Origin: Mesorhizobium sp. ES1-1
GTDB taxonomy: Bacteria; Pseudomonadota; Alphaproteobacteria; Rhizobiales; Rhizobiaceae
Reading direction: 5' to 3'
Assembly: GCF_020164785.1 (NCBI RefSeq)
Contig: NZ_JAIUGX010000011.1
Coordinates: forward strand, 1-64,000
DNA length: 64,000 nt
Shown: positions 26,955-35,933 of the stretch, in pieces
Layout of the letters: each line of letters begins with the position of its first letter
Position numbering within the stretch: the stretch's first letter is position 1
Notes under the pieces: model-generated
The model's database searches: none
Told to the model about the DNA's origin: nothing
Seen by the model: only the letters and a program-made list of their open reading frames with translations
Made by a program: the position numbers and the translations under genes

Positions 26955-29654
26955 TCAGTCGATCTCACACTTCGCTAGGCGCTCGACGGCCCCAGCCATC
27001 TGCGCTTCGAAGCGCTCCTTTATCCCCAGCGCCAGGTTTGCCTGTAGCGTGGACATAACCGCGCGGTCATGCGCCTGGCTGTCGTCGAGCAGCCGCTCGA
27101 TGGTGGCGGCGAATTCCGACGCGTCCGCGGTCGGCTTCGGCTCGGGGGGCTGGAAATCTGTGGGGAGCCCGCGATAGGCAAGGGGCGTCGCGACGATCGG
27201 ACGGCCCGCTTCGAGGGCCTCCAGGGCCTTGATGGCGATTCCCGCGCCGGCGGCTACCGGCATGGCGACGAGGCGGGCCGACCGGTAGTGAGGCGCCAGG
27301 GTCTTGACGGTGCCGATGTAGTCGACCTGGTCGTGCAGTAGGCCCTCGCGCTGCGCCACCGTCCCCATGTTGCCGACAACTTTTATCGATCGCTCGCGGC
27401 CCAGCTTGGGCAGCACATGCTGCACGAACCAGGACAGGCCGATGACATTGGCGTGGTTGTCGCTGGCGACGATCAGAACGTCACAGCCAGGGGCGATCTC
27501 CTGGGATGGCGGCAGCGAGACCGATGGCTGGCAGAGCAGGACTTTCGACTGGTGCGGGCCGAGGCGGGCGCGGAAAAAAGCCTCCTCGTCGACATTGATG
27601 GCGCCGATGACATCCGCACGGGACACATAGGCCATCTCGTCGGCCACAAGTTCCTCGAATGGGTCTTCATGGCCGGTCGATGGATTGATTTCCCCTCGCA
27701 GCATGATCTGCCGGGCCTGCAGATCATGCGTCTCCAGCCAGACAGGAAAGCGATGCCCGAAGGAGGCGATCAAGGGCAGATGGAAATAGTGGTTCACCAG
27801 GATGAAGGAGAAGCCCCTGTCACGGGCAATCCTGCGCACGGCCGGCGGGAGGGGCGAGAGCCTGGAGCGTTCGGCCAGGAGAACCGCCTGGCTTCGCCCT
27901 CTGGTACGTAGGCGCATCAGTTTGCGCTGCATGAATCCTACCCCGCCCGAACGGCGGCCGGACAGGCAGGTCAGCACCGCCGCGCTCGAGGCCCGGTCGT
28001 CGAGGGCGGCGCGCCAGGATTTGCGCAGCGCCCTGCGCACGCGGTCGGGCACGATGATCACCTCGATGACCGGTATGCCCCTGTCGGCCAGAGAACGCAG
28101 ATGCTGATCGAACACCGTGGCACTGCCCGTCAGGTACCAGGAGGGCCGCACATACAGGACCGGCTTGGGCATGATGAGCGGGGCCGACCGGGTGCAGAGC
28201 CAGGTCGCGGCCTCGGACCAGCGGTTCCAGCTCGCGCCCGCAGCGCGCTCACGAGCCCGGCGGGCGACTACATCCCCTGGAGAAGACGCGAGCAGCTCGG
28301 TTGCCTCGGCCGGCCAGGCATTCCAATCGGCAATGAAGCGCGCCGATGACGGTTCCGGATCGGTCTGCGCGGAGATCCCCCGGGAGGCCAGCACCGGCCG
28401 CCCCGCCAGGGCTGCCTCGATGAAGACGCGGCTGACGCGGCAGCGATAGGCCTCGGCGTCGTAGGGCAGCAGGACGACATCCGACAGCTCCAGAAGCCCG
28501 AGATAGCCGGCATCCGAAAGCGGATGCTCGACCACCACGACATCCCTGCGCACACTTAGGGCCAGGCAATCCGAGCGCAAAGCGTCCGGCCAGCGGGCTG
28601 CCTGAAGGACGAGATCGAAACCCTCCGCCCCGGCGTCCAGAGCGGAAACCATGGCGGCAAGCTGCGTGCCGCCTTTGTCGGGGCGTATCGCGCCAAGGCA
28701 GACGGCCAGCCGCCGCCCAGATTTTTTGCGTTTCGACAATTCCCTGAAAAAGGCAGCCTCCTTGCCAGGCAGGTCCTGCGGGGGCGGATGCCGTCCCGCT
28801 GCGATCGATCCCAGTGCCGCCACTTCCTGCTCCTCGAAGACATCGCCGAAATCGCACACCGGCGCGTCCAGCAGGCTGGACATGTCGGCGGCGAGTTGGG
28901 GGTTGGTGGCGAAGAAACGGATGCCGTCTTTCCAGCCGGAACCGCGCAGCCGATGGGCGAGCGAGTCGAGATCCAAGGGGCGATACCAATCCGCATAAAG
29001 GCGGGGATCTTCATGGAAAACACAGGCCATCCGGGGCGGCGGCCGCGTTAAGAAGAGGGGCAAGACAAGCAACTCGGCCAGCATGGCTGGGGTCGCCGTC
29101 GGGACAAACAGGCTCAGCTCGCCTTTGGTGCGTTCGATCTCGCGCGCCACGCTTTGCGCGAAAGGCGAAACGGTGTTGCGCGTGGGGGTCGTGCCCAGGG
29201 CTGCCGCCGCCACGCGCCATAGGGCATAGGCAAGCGCAAGGACGAGGATCGCGGGCGAGACCGCGACTGCCAGCGCGGCTGCGCCGGCCATCAAGGCGAG
29301 CCGGCCGGGAGTGGCGTCCCGACCTTTCAGGAGCCCTTTCAGATCCTGGCGAACGGACCGCAGCCATTGTTCGAGCGCGTGCCGCGAACCGCCGAGCCGG
29401 TCTGTCCTTTCATAGTAGGTTCTGGGAAAGGCAGGCCGAATTTCGGCTGCGTTGATCGTCTTCGGACCGCAATAGGCGCGATGCGCAAGGACGGTGCTGC
29501 CCCATCCCGAGCGCGAAAACGCAGCGGCCACCGCGCGTACATAGCGATAGGGATGGCCGGCCTGGTCCTCCAGGTGCGGTTCGACGATGAGAACTGTCCG
29601 CGGCGTCACGGGCAAGGGGATTTCCGGATGAGCCCGCCCATTGTTCAGTTCCAT
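26955..29654 (-). CDS. large protein with two tandem GT-B glycosyltransferase domains
   Basis: About 899 residues from the ATG at 29654, which gives MELNNGRAHPEIPLPVTPRTVL; the frame is open 31 codons further. The first half (about residues 15-480) begins with VLIVEPHLEDQAGHPYRYVRA and ends in a family 4-like acceptor-site region VFIEAALAGRPVLAS. The second half starts at VLYVRPSWYLTGSATVF and ends with AAGAGIAIKALEALEAGRP, the conserved EXXXXXXE region of GT4 enzymes. A hydrophobic stretch (LAVAVSPAILVLALAYAL) lies near residue 155. The sugar and acceptor are unknown; surface polysaccharide synthesis is likely. Confidence 0.75.
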   Translation of the reverse strand: MELNNGRAHPEIPLPVTPRTVLIVEPHLEDQAGHPYRYVRAVAAAFSRSGWGSTVLAHRAYCGPKTINAAEIRPAFPRTYYERTDRLGGSRHALEQWLRSVRQDLKGLLKGRDATPGRLALMAGAAALAVAVSPAILVLALAYALWRVAAAALGTTPTRNTVSPFAQSVAREIERTKGELSLFVPTATPAMLAELLVLPLFLTRPPPRMACVFHEDPRLYADWYRPLDLDSLAHRLRGSGWKDGIRFFATNPQLAADMSSLLDAPVCDFGDVFEEQEVAALGSIAAGRHPPPQDLPGKEAAFFRELSKRKKSGRRLAVCLGAIRPDKGGTQLAAMVSALDAGAEGFDLVLQAARWPDALRSDCLALSVRRDVVVVEHPLSDAGYLGLLELSDVVLLPYDAEAYRCRVSRVFIEAALAGRPVLASRGISAQTDPEPSSARFIADWNAWPAEATELLASSPGDVVARRARERAAGASWNRWSEAATWLCTRSAPLIMPKPVLYVRPSWYLTGSATVFDQHLRSLADRGIPVIEVIIVPDRVRRALRKSWRAALDDRASSAAVLTCLSGRRSGGVGFMQRKLMRLRTRGRSQAVLLAERSRLSPLPPAVRRIARDRGFSFILVNHYFHLPLIASFGHRFPVWLETHDLQARQIMLRGEINPSTGHEDPFEELVADEMAYVSRADVIGAINVDEEAFFRARLGPHQSKVLLCQPSVSLPPSQEIAPGCDVLIVASDNHANVIGLSWFVQHVLPKLGRERSIKVVGNMGTVAQREGLLHDQVDYIGTVKTLAPHYRSARLVAMPVAAGAGIAIKALEALEAGRPIVATPLAYRGLPTDFQPPEPKPTADASEFAATIERLLDDSQAHDRAVMSTLQANLALGIKERFEAQMAGAVERLAKCEID

Positions 29655-29793
29655 CTGCCGACGGCGCCGATGGCACCTCGTGGCCGGCCGCGGACCCCCC
29701 GGACCTTGCCCCTGCTCTTCTATGCTACGAGCCCTCGCTGAACGCAAACACCGGCTACCGCATCACCCGGCCATCGGCGGCCGGGGTGCCCCC

Positions 29794-31566
29794 TCACCTC
29801 ATCGGCCACACCAGCATCAGCATCGGCACCGCAACGGCGATGACCAGGAAGGACAGGGGCAGGCCGAGGCGCGGATAGTCGCTGAAGCGGTAGCCGCCCG
29901 GGCCCATGACCAGCGTGTTGCATTGGTGGCCGATCGGGGTCAGGAAGTCGGAGCCGGCGCCGATGGCGACCGCCATCAGGAAAGCTTCGGGCCTGTAGCC
30001 GAGGTCGCCGGCGAATTGCGCCGCGATCGGCGCCATCACCAGCACCGTCGCCGCGTTGTTGAGGAAGGGCGTCACCGCCATGGCCGCGACCAGGATGAGC
30101 GCCAGCGCGCCCGCCGCCGGCAGCACGTCTCCCAGCCGGGCGAGCTCCCCGGCGATGATCTGGGTTGCGCCGGTGCTGCGCAGCGAGTCGCTGACGGGGA
30201 TGAGCGCCGCCAGCATGACCAGGATCGGGCCGTCGAGCCCCTGGTAGACTTCGCGCACCGGAATGACCTTGAGCAGCACCATGGCGACCGCCGCCGCGAA
30301 GAAGGCGACGGGAACGGGAAGCAGGCCGAGCGCGGTCGCCGCCATGGCGGCGGCCAGCACCGCGACCGGGACGATGCCCTTGCGGACGCTGCCCAGCAGG
30401 ATCGCACGCTCGGCCAGCGGCAGGCAGCCGAATTCGCGCAGCACCTCGGGCATGGCTGCGGCACTGCCCTGCAGCACGATCACATCGCCAAGCCTCAGCC
30501 GGACCTCGGCCAGGCGGCGGTCGAGGCGCTCGCCACGGCGGCTGACCGCCAGCAGATTAACCTTGAAACGGTCGTAGAGCGCCAGGCGCTGCGCGGTCCA
30601 GCCGATCAGCGACGAGCTCTCGCCGATGACGGCTTCGATCGCCATGATGTCGCTGTTGTCCTCCTCGGCTCCCTGCCGATCGCCGGTCACGCTCAGCCTG
30701 GCCTGCGAGACGAGACGGTCCAGCGCTTCGGGGTCGCCCTCCAGCAGCAGGATGTCGTCCGCCTTCAGCACGGCGTCGGGCAGCGGCGTCATGCGCATGG
30801 TGCGGTTGCGCAGGATCGACGTCACCCTGGCGTCGCCGCCCGACAGTTTGAGCAGATCGGCGACGGTCTTGCCGAGGACAGTGGAGTCCGCCACGATCAC
30901 CGCCTCGGTGAGATAATTCTTGATGTCGATGGCTTCGTTCAGGGCGCCGCCGGTCTTCACCCGCACCGGCACGAGCCAGTAGAAGAACAGCAGGAAAATG
31001 GTGCCGGCCACGGCGAGCGCGGCCCCCACGGGCGTGAAGTCGAACATGGTGAACGGCGTGCCGGTCAGCTGTTCGCGCACACGCGAAACGACGATGTTGG
31101 GCGACGTGCCGACCTGCGTCATCAACCCGCCCAGCAGTGAGCCGAACGACATCGGCATCAGGAACACCGAGGGCGAGATGTTCGAGCGGCGGGCGAACTG
31201 GAAGGCGATCGGAATCATGATGGCCAGCGCGCCGATGTTCTTGACGAAGGCGGACAGGATGGTGACCGTGATGACGAGGAGCGCCAGCTGCGTGCGCACC
31301 CCCGACAGGTTCGGGGCGTAGCGCTTGATCGCCGCTTCCATGATGCCGGTGCGCGCTATGCCGGCGCTGACCAGCAGCGCGCTGCCGACGATGATGACGA
31401 TGTCGTCGCTGAAGCCGGAGAACATCTGGTCGAAGGGCACGATCCCGACCGCGACCGAGACCAGCAGGGCCGCGGCGGCGACGAGGTCGTAGCGGTATCG
31501 TCCCCACACGAAGGCCGCCATCATCACGGCGATGACGGCGAAGGACAGGATCTGCGGTGTCGTCAT
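29794..31566 (-). CDS. SLC13-family permease with TrkA-C (RCK_C) domains
   Basis: 590-residue inner-membrane transporter of the DASS/ArsB superfamily. Two hydrophobic bundles (about residues 1-190 and 395-590) flank a soluble region of about 200 residues. That region holds two TrkA-C type domains (LKADDILLLEGDPEALDRL and LRLGDVIVLQGSAAAMPEVL), which bind small ligands and gate the channel. Conserved SLC13 stretches such as SDDIVIIVGSALLVSAGI and MPMSFGSLLGGLMTQVGTSP are present. The substrate may be an organic anion or sulfate; no neighbour decides it. Confidence 0.88.
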   Translation of the reverse strand: MTTPQILSFAVIAVMMAAFVWGRYRYDLVAAAALLVSVAVGIVPFDQMFSGFSDDIVIIVGSALLVSAGIARTGIMEAAIKRYAPNLSGVRTQLALLVITVTILSAFVKNIGALAIMIPIAFQFARRSNISPSVFLMPMSFGSLLGGLMTQVGTSPNIVVSRVREQLTGTPFTMFDFTPVGAALAVAGTIFLLFFYWLVPVRVKTGGALNEAIDIKNYLTEAVIVADSTVLGKTVADLLKLSGGDARVTSILRNRTMRMTPLPDAVLKADDILLLEGDPEALDRLVSQARLSVTGDRQGAEEDNSDIMAIEAVIGESSSLIGWTAQRLALYDRFKVNLLAVSRRGERLDRRLAEVRLRLGDVIVLQGSAAAMPEVLREFGCLPLAERAILLGSVRKGIVPVAVLAAAMAATALGLLPVPVAFFAAAVAMVLLKVIPVREVYQGLDGPILVMLAALIPVSDSLRSTGATQIIAGELARLGDVLPAAGALALILVAAMAVTPFLNNAATVLVMAPIAAQFAGDLGYRPEAFLMAVAIGAGSDFLTPIGHQCNTLVMGPGGYRFSDYPRLGLPLSFLVIAVAVPMLMLVWPMR

Positions 31567-31690
31567 GCTTCGGATATCCCCCGCCGCGGGCGCGGCGGAT
31601 CAGAACGACCCAAACGGCCGTTCGTTGCGTCGGTGCTCACCGGCTTCCGCTCCGTCTCTGCCGGCGGCGCTGCGACAAGCGCCGGCCCGG

Positions 31691-32395
31691 CTAGACATGA
31701 ACCGAGCCGTCGTCTTCGTCGCGGCTGATGCGCTGCCGCGACATCCAGCCCACAAACGCATAGAAGGTCGCGACGCCGGCCAGGACCACCCAGCCGGGGA
31801 TGGGGCCGAGCTGCGCGCTGGCGATCACATCCACATAAGGGGCATGCGCATCGCCGGTTGCAGCACCTGCCGGCTGCAGCAGCGAGGACGATATTTTGAG
31901 CAGCCATGCCATGAGCAGGATCAGGAACATCCAGATGTAGTTTCGCCGCAGCCGCCGGCACATGGCGCCGAAAGCCGTGATGTTGAACTGCGGATGCTTC
32001 AAGCTCAGCGACAGCACGTCCTGCCACGGCCTGTGCGGCGGTTCGGAGCCGAAGAACGCTCCCAGATAATGTTTTTCGACCAGGCGGACGCGGTCGCGAT
32101 AGACATCGAAGAATCGATACCGCCTGGCCTCGATGAACAGAAGCAGCATGACCAGCACCATGGCAAACAGCAGCACGCCGTGATGCGAGGTGGGGGTCGA
32201 CAGCGAGACCGAGAGCATAGCCGCGGTCACGGTGATCGCCCAGTTGGAGGTCTGGTCGAGACGGGCCCGCCAGCTCGACATCCGCGCCATCTCGCCGCGA
32301 TAGTAATGCATGATGATCGTCGTCACCTCCGCCGGCGACCGCGCCGAGTGGTGCGAGGTCAGCTCTCTGCCGGGCGGGGGTTCGAAACTGGCCAT
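31691..32395 (-). CDS. DUF2270 family membrane protein
   Basis: 234 residues from the ATG at 32395. The N-terminal HYYRGEMARMSSWRARLDQTSNW and ARRYRFFDVYRDRVRLVE are characteristic of DUF2270. Membrane segments are at about 60-100 (two, close together), about 160-180 and near the C-terminus. Function is unknown in the family. It is downstream of an amino-acid permease on the same strand with an 86-base gap, so it may be read through from that operon, but no functional link is evident. Confidence 0.8.
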   Translation of the reverse strand: MASFEPPPGRELTSHHSARSPAEVTTIIMHYYRGEMARMSSWRARLDQTSNWAITVTAAMLSVSLSTPTSHHGVLLFAMVLVMLLLFIEARRYRFFDVYRDRVRLVEKHYLGAFFGSEPPHRPWQDVLSLSLKHPQFNITAFGAMCRRLRRNYIWMFLILLMAWLLKISSSLLQPAGAATGDAHAPYVDVIASAQLGPIPGWVVLAGVATFYAFVGWMSRQRISRDEDDGSVHV

Positions 32396-32481
32396 TCCAT
32401 CACGCCACGTTTGGGTTCCGGGAATAAGGGTGTCTAAAGTCGGCGGCCAATGCAATCGATTTGCGCGGCGCGTGGGTTGGC

Positions 32482-33129
32482 TCAGCGGGCCGAGGCACGG
32501 CGTTCGAGGGCGCGCGCATATCGCGTCAGCGGGAAACACATGGCGAAAAAGATCAGCGCCACGAGGCCGTAGACCTTGAACGGTTCGAAAGTGGCATTGT
32601 TGATGGCGTTGGAGGTACGCACCAGCTCCTCGAAACCGATGATCGAGGTCAGCGCCGTCGACTTGATCAGCTGCACCAGGAAGCCGACGGTGGGCGCGCG
32701 GGTGATCGCGAAAGCCTGCGGCAGGATGATCAGCCTGAGCTCCTGCAGATAGTGTAGGCCGAGGCTGGCGCCGGCATCCCATTGGCCGAGCGGCAGCGCG
32801 TCGACGCCGCTGCGCCAGATCTCGGCCAGATAGGCGCTGGCGAAGAAGGTGAGGCCGAGTACGGCGGCGGTCCAGGGCTCGATGCGCAGGCCCAGCATCG
32901 GCAGGCCGAAGAACATCAGGAACAGCTGCATCAGCAGCGGCGTGCCCTGGAACAGCGCGATATAGCCAGAGGCGATGCGCCGGCTCCATCCATTCTTGGC
33001 TATGCGGAAGAACAGCACGATCAGGCCGACGATGCCGCCGCCGATGAAGGCCGCCAGCGACAAGAGGACCGTCCAACGGGCGGCGAACAGCAGGTTGCGC
33101 ACGATGTCCCAGAAGGTGAACTCGATCAT
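32482..33129 (-). CDS. polar amino-acid ABC transporter permease
   Basis: HisM/GlnP-type permease of 215 residues. The family signature around FQGTPLLMQLFLMFFGLP sits after the first two membrane segments, and ALTSIIGFEELVRT follows late. Its start overlaps the stop of the other permease by 4 bp. It is the last gene of the transporter operon, and no ATP-binding gene follows. By context it imports the substrate of the agmatinase-type hydrolase encoded upstream, such as a guanidino compound or basic amino acid. Confidence 0.9.
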   Translation of the reverse strand: MIEFTFWDIVRNLLFAARWTVLLSLAAFIGGGIVGLIVLFFRIAKNGWSRRIASGYIALFQGTPLLMQLFLMFFGLPMLGLRIEPWTAAVLGLTFFASAYLAEIWRSGVDALPLGQWDAGASLGLHYLQELRLIILPQAFAITRAPTVGFLVQLIKSTALTSIIGFEELVRTSNAINNATFEPFKVYGLVALIFFAMCFPLTRYARALERRASAR

Positions 33130-33782
33130 GAGACGCCCGCCCCCAGAACGCGGCGCCCGCCGCTGACGAGCAGCCGGCGCAAGGCCATCGACAAAGCCAG
33201 ATAGACGATGGTCACGACAAGATAGGTCTCGAAGGAGCGGAAGGTGCGCGCCTGCAGCATGTCGGCCTCGTAGGTCAGTTCGCGCACGGCGATCTGCGAG
33301 ACGACGGCAGATTCCAGCATCATGATGACGATCTGGCTGGTGAGCGCGGGATAGATGACCTTGAGCGCCTGCGGCAGCACGATCTTGATAAAGACCTGGC
33401 GTGGCCTGAGCCCCAGCGACAGGGCCGCTTCGGTCTGCCCGGCCGGCACGGCATCAAGCCCGGCGCCGACGATCTCGATCGTGTAGGCCGCCATGTTGAG
33501 CGTCATGGCCACGATGGCCGCCAGCAACGGGTCGAGCCGTATGCCCAGGCTGGGCAGACCGAAGAAGATGAAGAACAGTTGCACCAGGAACGGCGTGTTG
33601 CGGATGATCTCGACATACCAGCCGATGGCGTGCCTGAGCAGGGCGGGCCCGTTGCGGCGGCCGGCGGCGCCCAGGATGCTGAGCAGCGTTCCCGCCAGCG
33701 TGGTCACGGCGATCAACAGGACCGTCGTGGCCGCACCGCGCGCAATGTCGGCCAGGGCGCCCGGAAGCCAGGCGAAGGCCAC
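33126..33782 (-). CDS. polar amino-acid ABC transporter permease
   Basis: HisQ/GlnP-type permease of 218 residues. It has the inner-membrane signature RNTPFLVQLFFIFFGLPSLG and the cytoplasmic loop GQTEAALSLGLRPRQVFIKIVLPQ (the EAA region). It begins 6 bases after the binding-protein stop and overlaps the second permease by 4 bp. It pairs with that permease to form the translocation pore. Confidence 0.9.
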   Translation of the reverse strand: MAFAWLPGALADIARGAATTVLLIAVTTLAGTLLSILGAAGRRNGPALLRHAIGWYVEIIRNTPFLVQLFFIFFGLPSLGIRLDPLLAAIVAMTLNMAAYTIEIVGAGLDAVPAGQTEAALSLGLRPRQVFIKIVLPQALKVIYPALTSQIVIMMLESAVVSQIAVRELTYEADMLQARTFRSFETYLVVTIVYLALSMALRRLLVSGGRRVLGAGVS

Positions 33783-33788
33783 CTGGCC

Positions 33789-34589
33789 TCAATCCTTAAG
33801 ATTGTCGGGATTGAGCGGCGTCTTCAGCCAAGCTTTCGAGCTTTCGTCCAGCTTGCCGTCGGCCAGCATCTTGGCGACGGCGTCGTTGACCGCCTTCTTG
33901 AGGGCATCCTCGTTCTTGTTGAGGCCGATATGCGAGGGCGAGGTCAGGAGCTGGAACTTCTGTTCCGGCTTGAGCTGGTCCTGCTTGGCCAGCACCTGCG
34001 CCCCGACATCATTGCCCACAACCATCAGCTGGGTCTGGCCTGAGATGAAAGCCTGGATCACGGAATTGTAGTTGTCGAAGCGCTTGATATCGGCCGAAGC
34101 CGGCGCGGCCTCGGTCAGCGACGTGTCTTCGAGCGTGCCGCGATTGACCGAAATGGACTTGCCGGCGAGATCTTCCTTGCCCTTGACCGACATTGCCGCC
34201 GGACCGATCACCGCGATGTAGTAGGGCGCGTAGGCGGCGGCGAAGTCGATGACCTGCTCGCGCTCCTTGGAATAGCCGACGCTCATCAGGATATCGACGC
34301 GGTGGTCGTTGAGATAGGGGATGCGGTTCTGGCCGGTGACGGGGACCGGGTTCAACTTCACCTTCAACGTGTCGGCGATGTATTGCGCGACATCCATATC
34401 GTAGCCCTTGAGGCTCATGTCGGCGCTTGCCGAGGAGAAGGGCGGGAAATCCGCGAAGACGCCGACATTGATGGTGCCGGCCTTGGTGATGTCGGCCAGC
34501 GCGTCGGCACTGGCCTGCGTGGCGAGACCGGCAGCGCCCAGCATCAGCACGGCGGCGATGGTCGATTTGAGGGTCGTGCGAATTGTCAT
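33789..34589 (-). CDS. polar amino-acid ABC transporter substrate-binding protein
   Basis: Periplasmic family 3 binding protein, 266 residues from the ATG at 34589. That start gives a clean signal peptide of about 28 residues (MTIRTTLKSTIAAVLMLGAA, cleavage after ATQASA). The mature part has INVGVFADFPPFSSASADMSLKG and GYDMDVAQYIADTLKV, the usual ligand-pocket region, and KSISVNRGTLED in the second lobe. It lies 78 bases downstream of the ureohydrolase gene. The ligand is probably a cationic amino acid or guanidino compound, from context. Confidence 0.9.
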   Translation of the reverse strand: MTIRTTLKSTIAAVLMLGAAGLATQASADALADITKAGTINVGVFADFPPFSSASADMSLKGYDMDVAQYIADTLKVKLNPVPVTGQNRIPYLNDHRVDILMSVGYSKEREQVIDFAAAYAPYYIAVIGPAAMSVKGKEDLAGKSISVNRGTLEDTSLTEAAPASADIKRFDNYNSVIQAFISGQTQLMVVGNDVGAQVLAKQDQLKPEQKFQLLTSPSHIGLNKNEDALKKAVNDAVAKMLADGKLDESSKAWLKTPLNPDNLKD

Positions 34590-34667
34590 TGTATTCCCCT
34601 GTCTGGAAGCTTTTCTGTTCGAGGCGTCCGCCGGCTCCAGCACGGCGGCCGTCCTTTGCTTTCAAGA

Positions 34668-35729
34668 TCAGGCTTGCTTGCCTGAGATTGCCGGGCTGAA
34701 CACCATCAGGCTCAGGATCTCGAACAGAACCTGTGCACCGGCATGCGCCGTGTTGGTGGTGGCGTCATATTGCGGCGCCACCTCGACGACGTCGCCGCCG
34801 ACGATGTTGAGGCCCTTCAGGCCGCGCAGCAGCTCCAACACCTCGCGCGTCGTCAGCCCGCCAATTTCCGGCGTCCCGGTGCCAGGTGCGAAGGCCGGAT
34901 CGACACTGTCGATGTCGAAGGAAACATAGGTCGGGCCGTCGCCGACGATTTTGCGCGCCTTATCGATGATGGCCGGAATGCCCAGGCCCGTCACTTCCTC
35001 GGCGTGGACTACGGTCATGCCGGATTCGTAGGTGAACTCCCACAGATATTCAGCCGAGCCGCGGATGCCGATCTGGATGGTCCGCGTCGGATCCAGCACG
35101 CCGTCCAGCACCGCATTGCGGAAGGGCCCGCCATGGTGGAACTTGGTCATGTCGAACAGGCCGCTGGTGTCGCAATGGGCGTCGATGTGGATGAGGCCGA
35201 CCGGAGCCTTCTTGCCGACGGCTTTCAGGATCGGATGGCTGATGGAGTGGTCGCCGCCGACCGATAGCGGGATGACACCGGCATCGACGATCTGGTTGGT
35301 ACGGCGCTCTATGTCCTCATGGCTGATCTCCAGCCGGTAGCGGCTGCGGAACGGTGTGTCGCCGATATCGGCGACCCTGAGTTCATGCGTCGGCGCGCAT
35401 TCCAGCACGTGATTGTACGGGCCGATGCGCTCGATGGCGCGCAATGCCCTTGGCCCGAAGCGCGAGCCGGGCCGGTTGGTGACGCCAAGGTCCATCGGCA
35501 CGCCGATCATCGCCACCTGCAGATCGCCAAAATCCGGATTATCGGCCGCGATTTCACGATAAGGCGCGGCAAGGAATGTCGGAATGCCGGAATAGGGCGC
35601 CAGCCGCGTGCCGCTCTTGTTGAAGATCTTGTCGGCCACCTTGCGGAACTTCGGGTCGAACATCTCGCCGCCATGGCTCTCGCCATATTTGCGGCGCAAG
35701 GCGTCGAGCTTGCCGCGGTCGTAACCCAT
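34668..35729 (-). CDS. agmatinase/ureohydrolase family enzyme
   Basis: Metal-dependent hydrolase releasing urea from a guanidino substrate. Manganese-site motifs are intact: GGDHSISHP, HIDAHCDT and SFDIDSVDPAFAPGTGTPE. The 353-residue protein, started at 35729 behind CAGGAGAACCGGC, is longer than typical agmatinases of about 305-320 because of an N-terminal extension of roughly 50 residues (KYGESHGGEMFDPKFRKVAD). It is encoded with an amino-acid ABC importer and opposite a LysR regulator. Agmatine, guanidinobutyrate, guanidinopropionate or guanidine itself are possible substrates; sequence alone does not decide. Confidence 0.85.
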   Translation of the reverse strand: MGYDRGKLDALRRKYGESHGGEMFDPKFRKVADKIFNKSGTRLAPYSGIPTFLAAPYREIAADNPDFGDLQVAMIGVPMDLGVTNRPGSRFGPRALRAIERIGPYNHVLECAPTHELRVADIGDTPFRSRYRLEISHEDIERRTNQIVDAGVIPLSVGGDHSISHPILKAVGKKAPVGLIHIDAHCDTSGLFDMTKFHHGGPFRNAVLDGVLDPTRTIQIGIRGSAEYLWEFTYESGMTVVHAEEVTGLGIPAIIDKARKIVGDGPTYVSFDIDSVDPAFAPGTGTPEIGGLTTREVLELLRGLKGLNIVGGDVVEVAPQYDATTNTAHAGAQVLFEILSLMVFSPAISGKQA

Positions 35730-35900
35730 GCCGGTTCTCCTGCTGTCTGAAGCGATCTGGTCTATGGCGGCGCACGGCTCGATCCGTCCAGGACCCCGCC
35801 GCGGTTGCGCCGGCCTTGTCGACCTGACGTTTGATGCTGTTCCCGGCAAAGTCTCCGGCAGCCGCATTGAAAAAGCAATTGATATTGTTAGGGTCAGTTA

Positions 35901-35917
35901 TGTGAGAAAATCTCACA
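35901..35917. promoter_or_regulatory. LysR-type operator between ureohydrolase and regulator genes
   Basis: TGTGAGA and TCTCACA flank AAA in a perfect 7-bp inverted repeat with the T-N11-A form that LysR proteins recognise. It ends 16 bases before the regulator ATG, in the 204-base gap between the two divergent genes, so binding there could autoregulate the regulator and activate the ureohydrolase operon. Confidence 0.55.
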
Positions 35918-35933
35918 GTATAGCTGGATTGCC

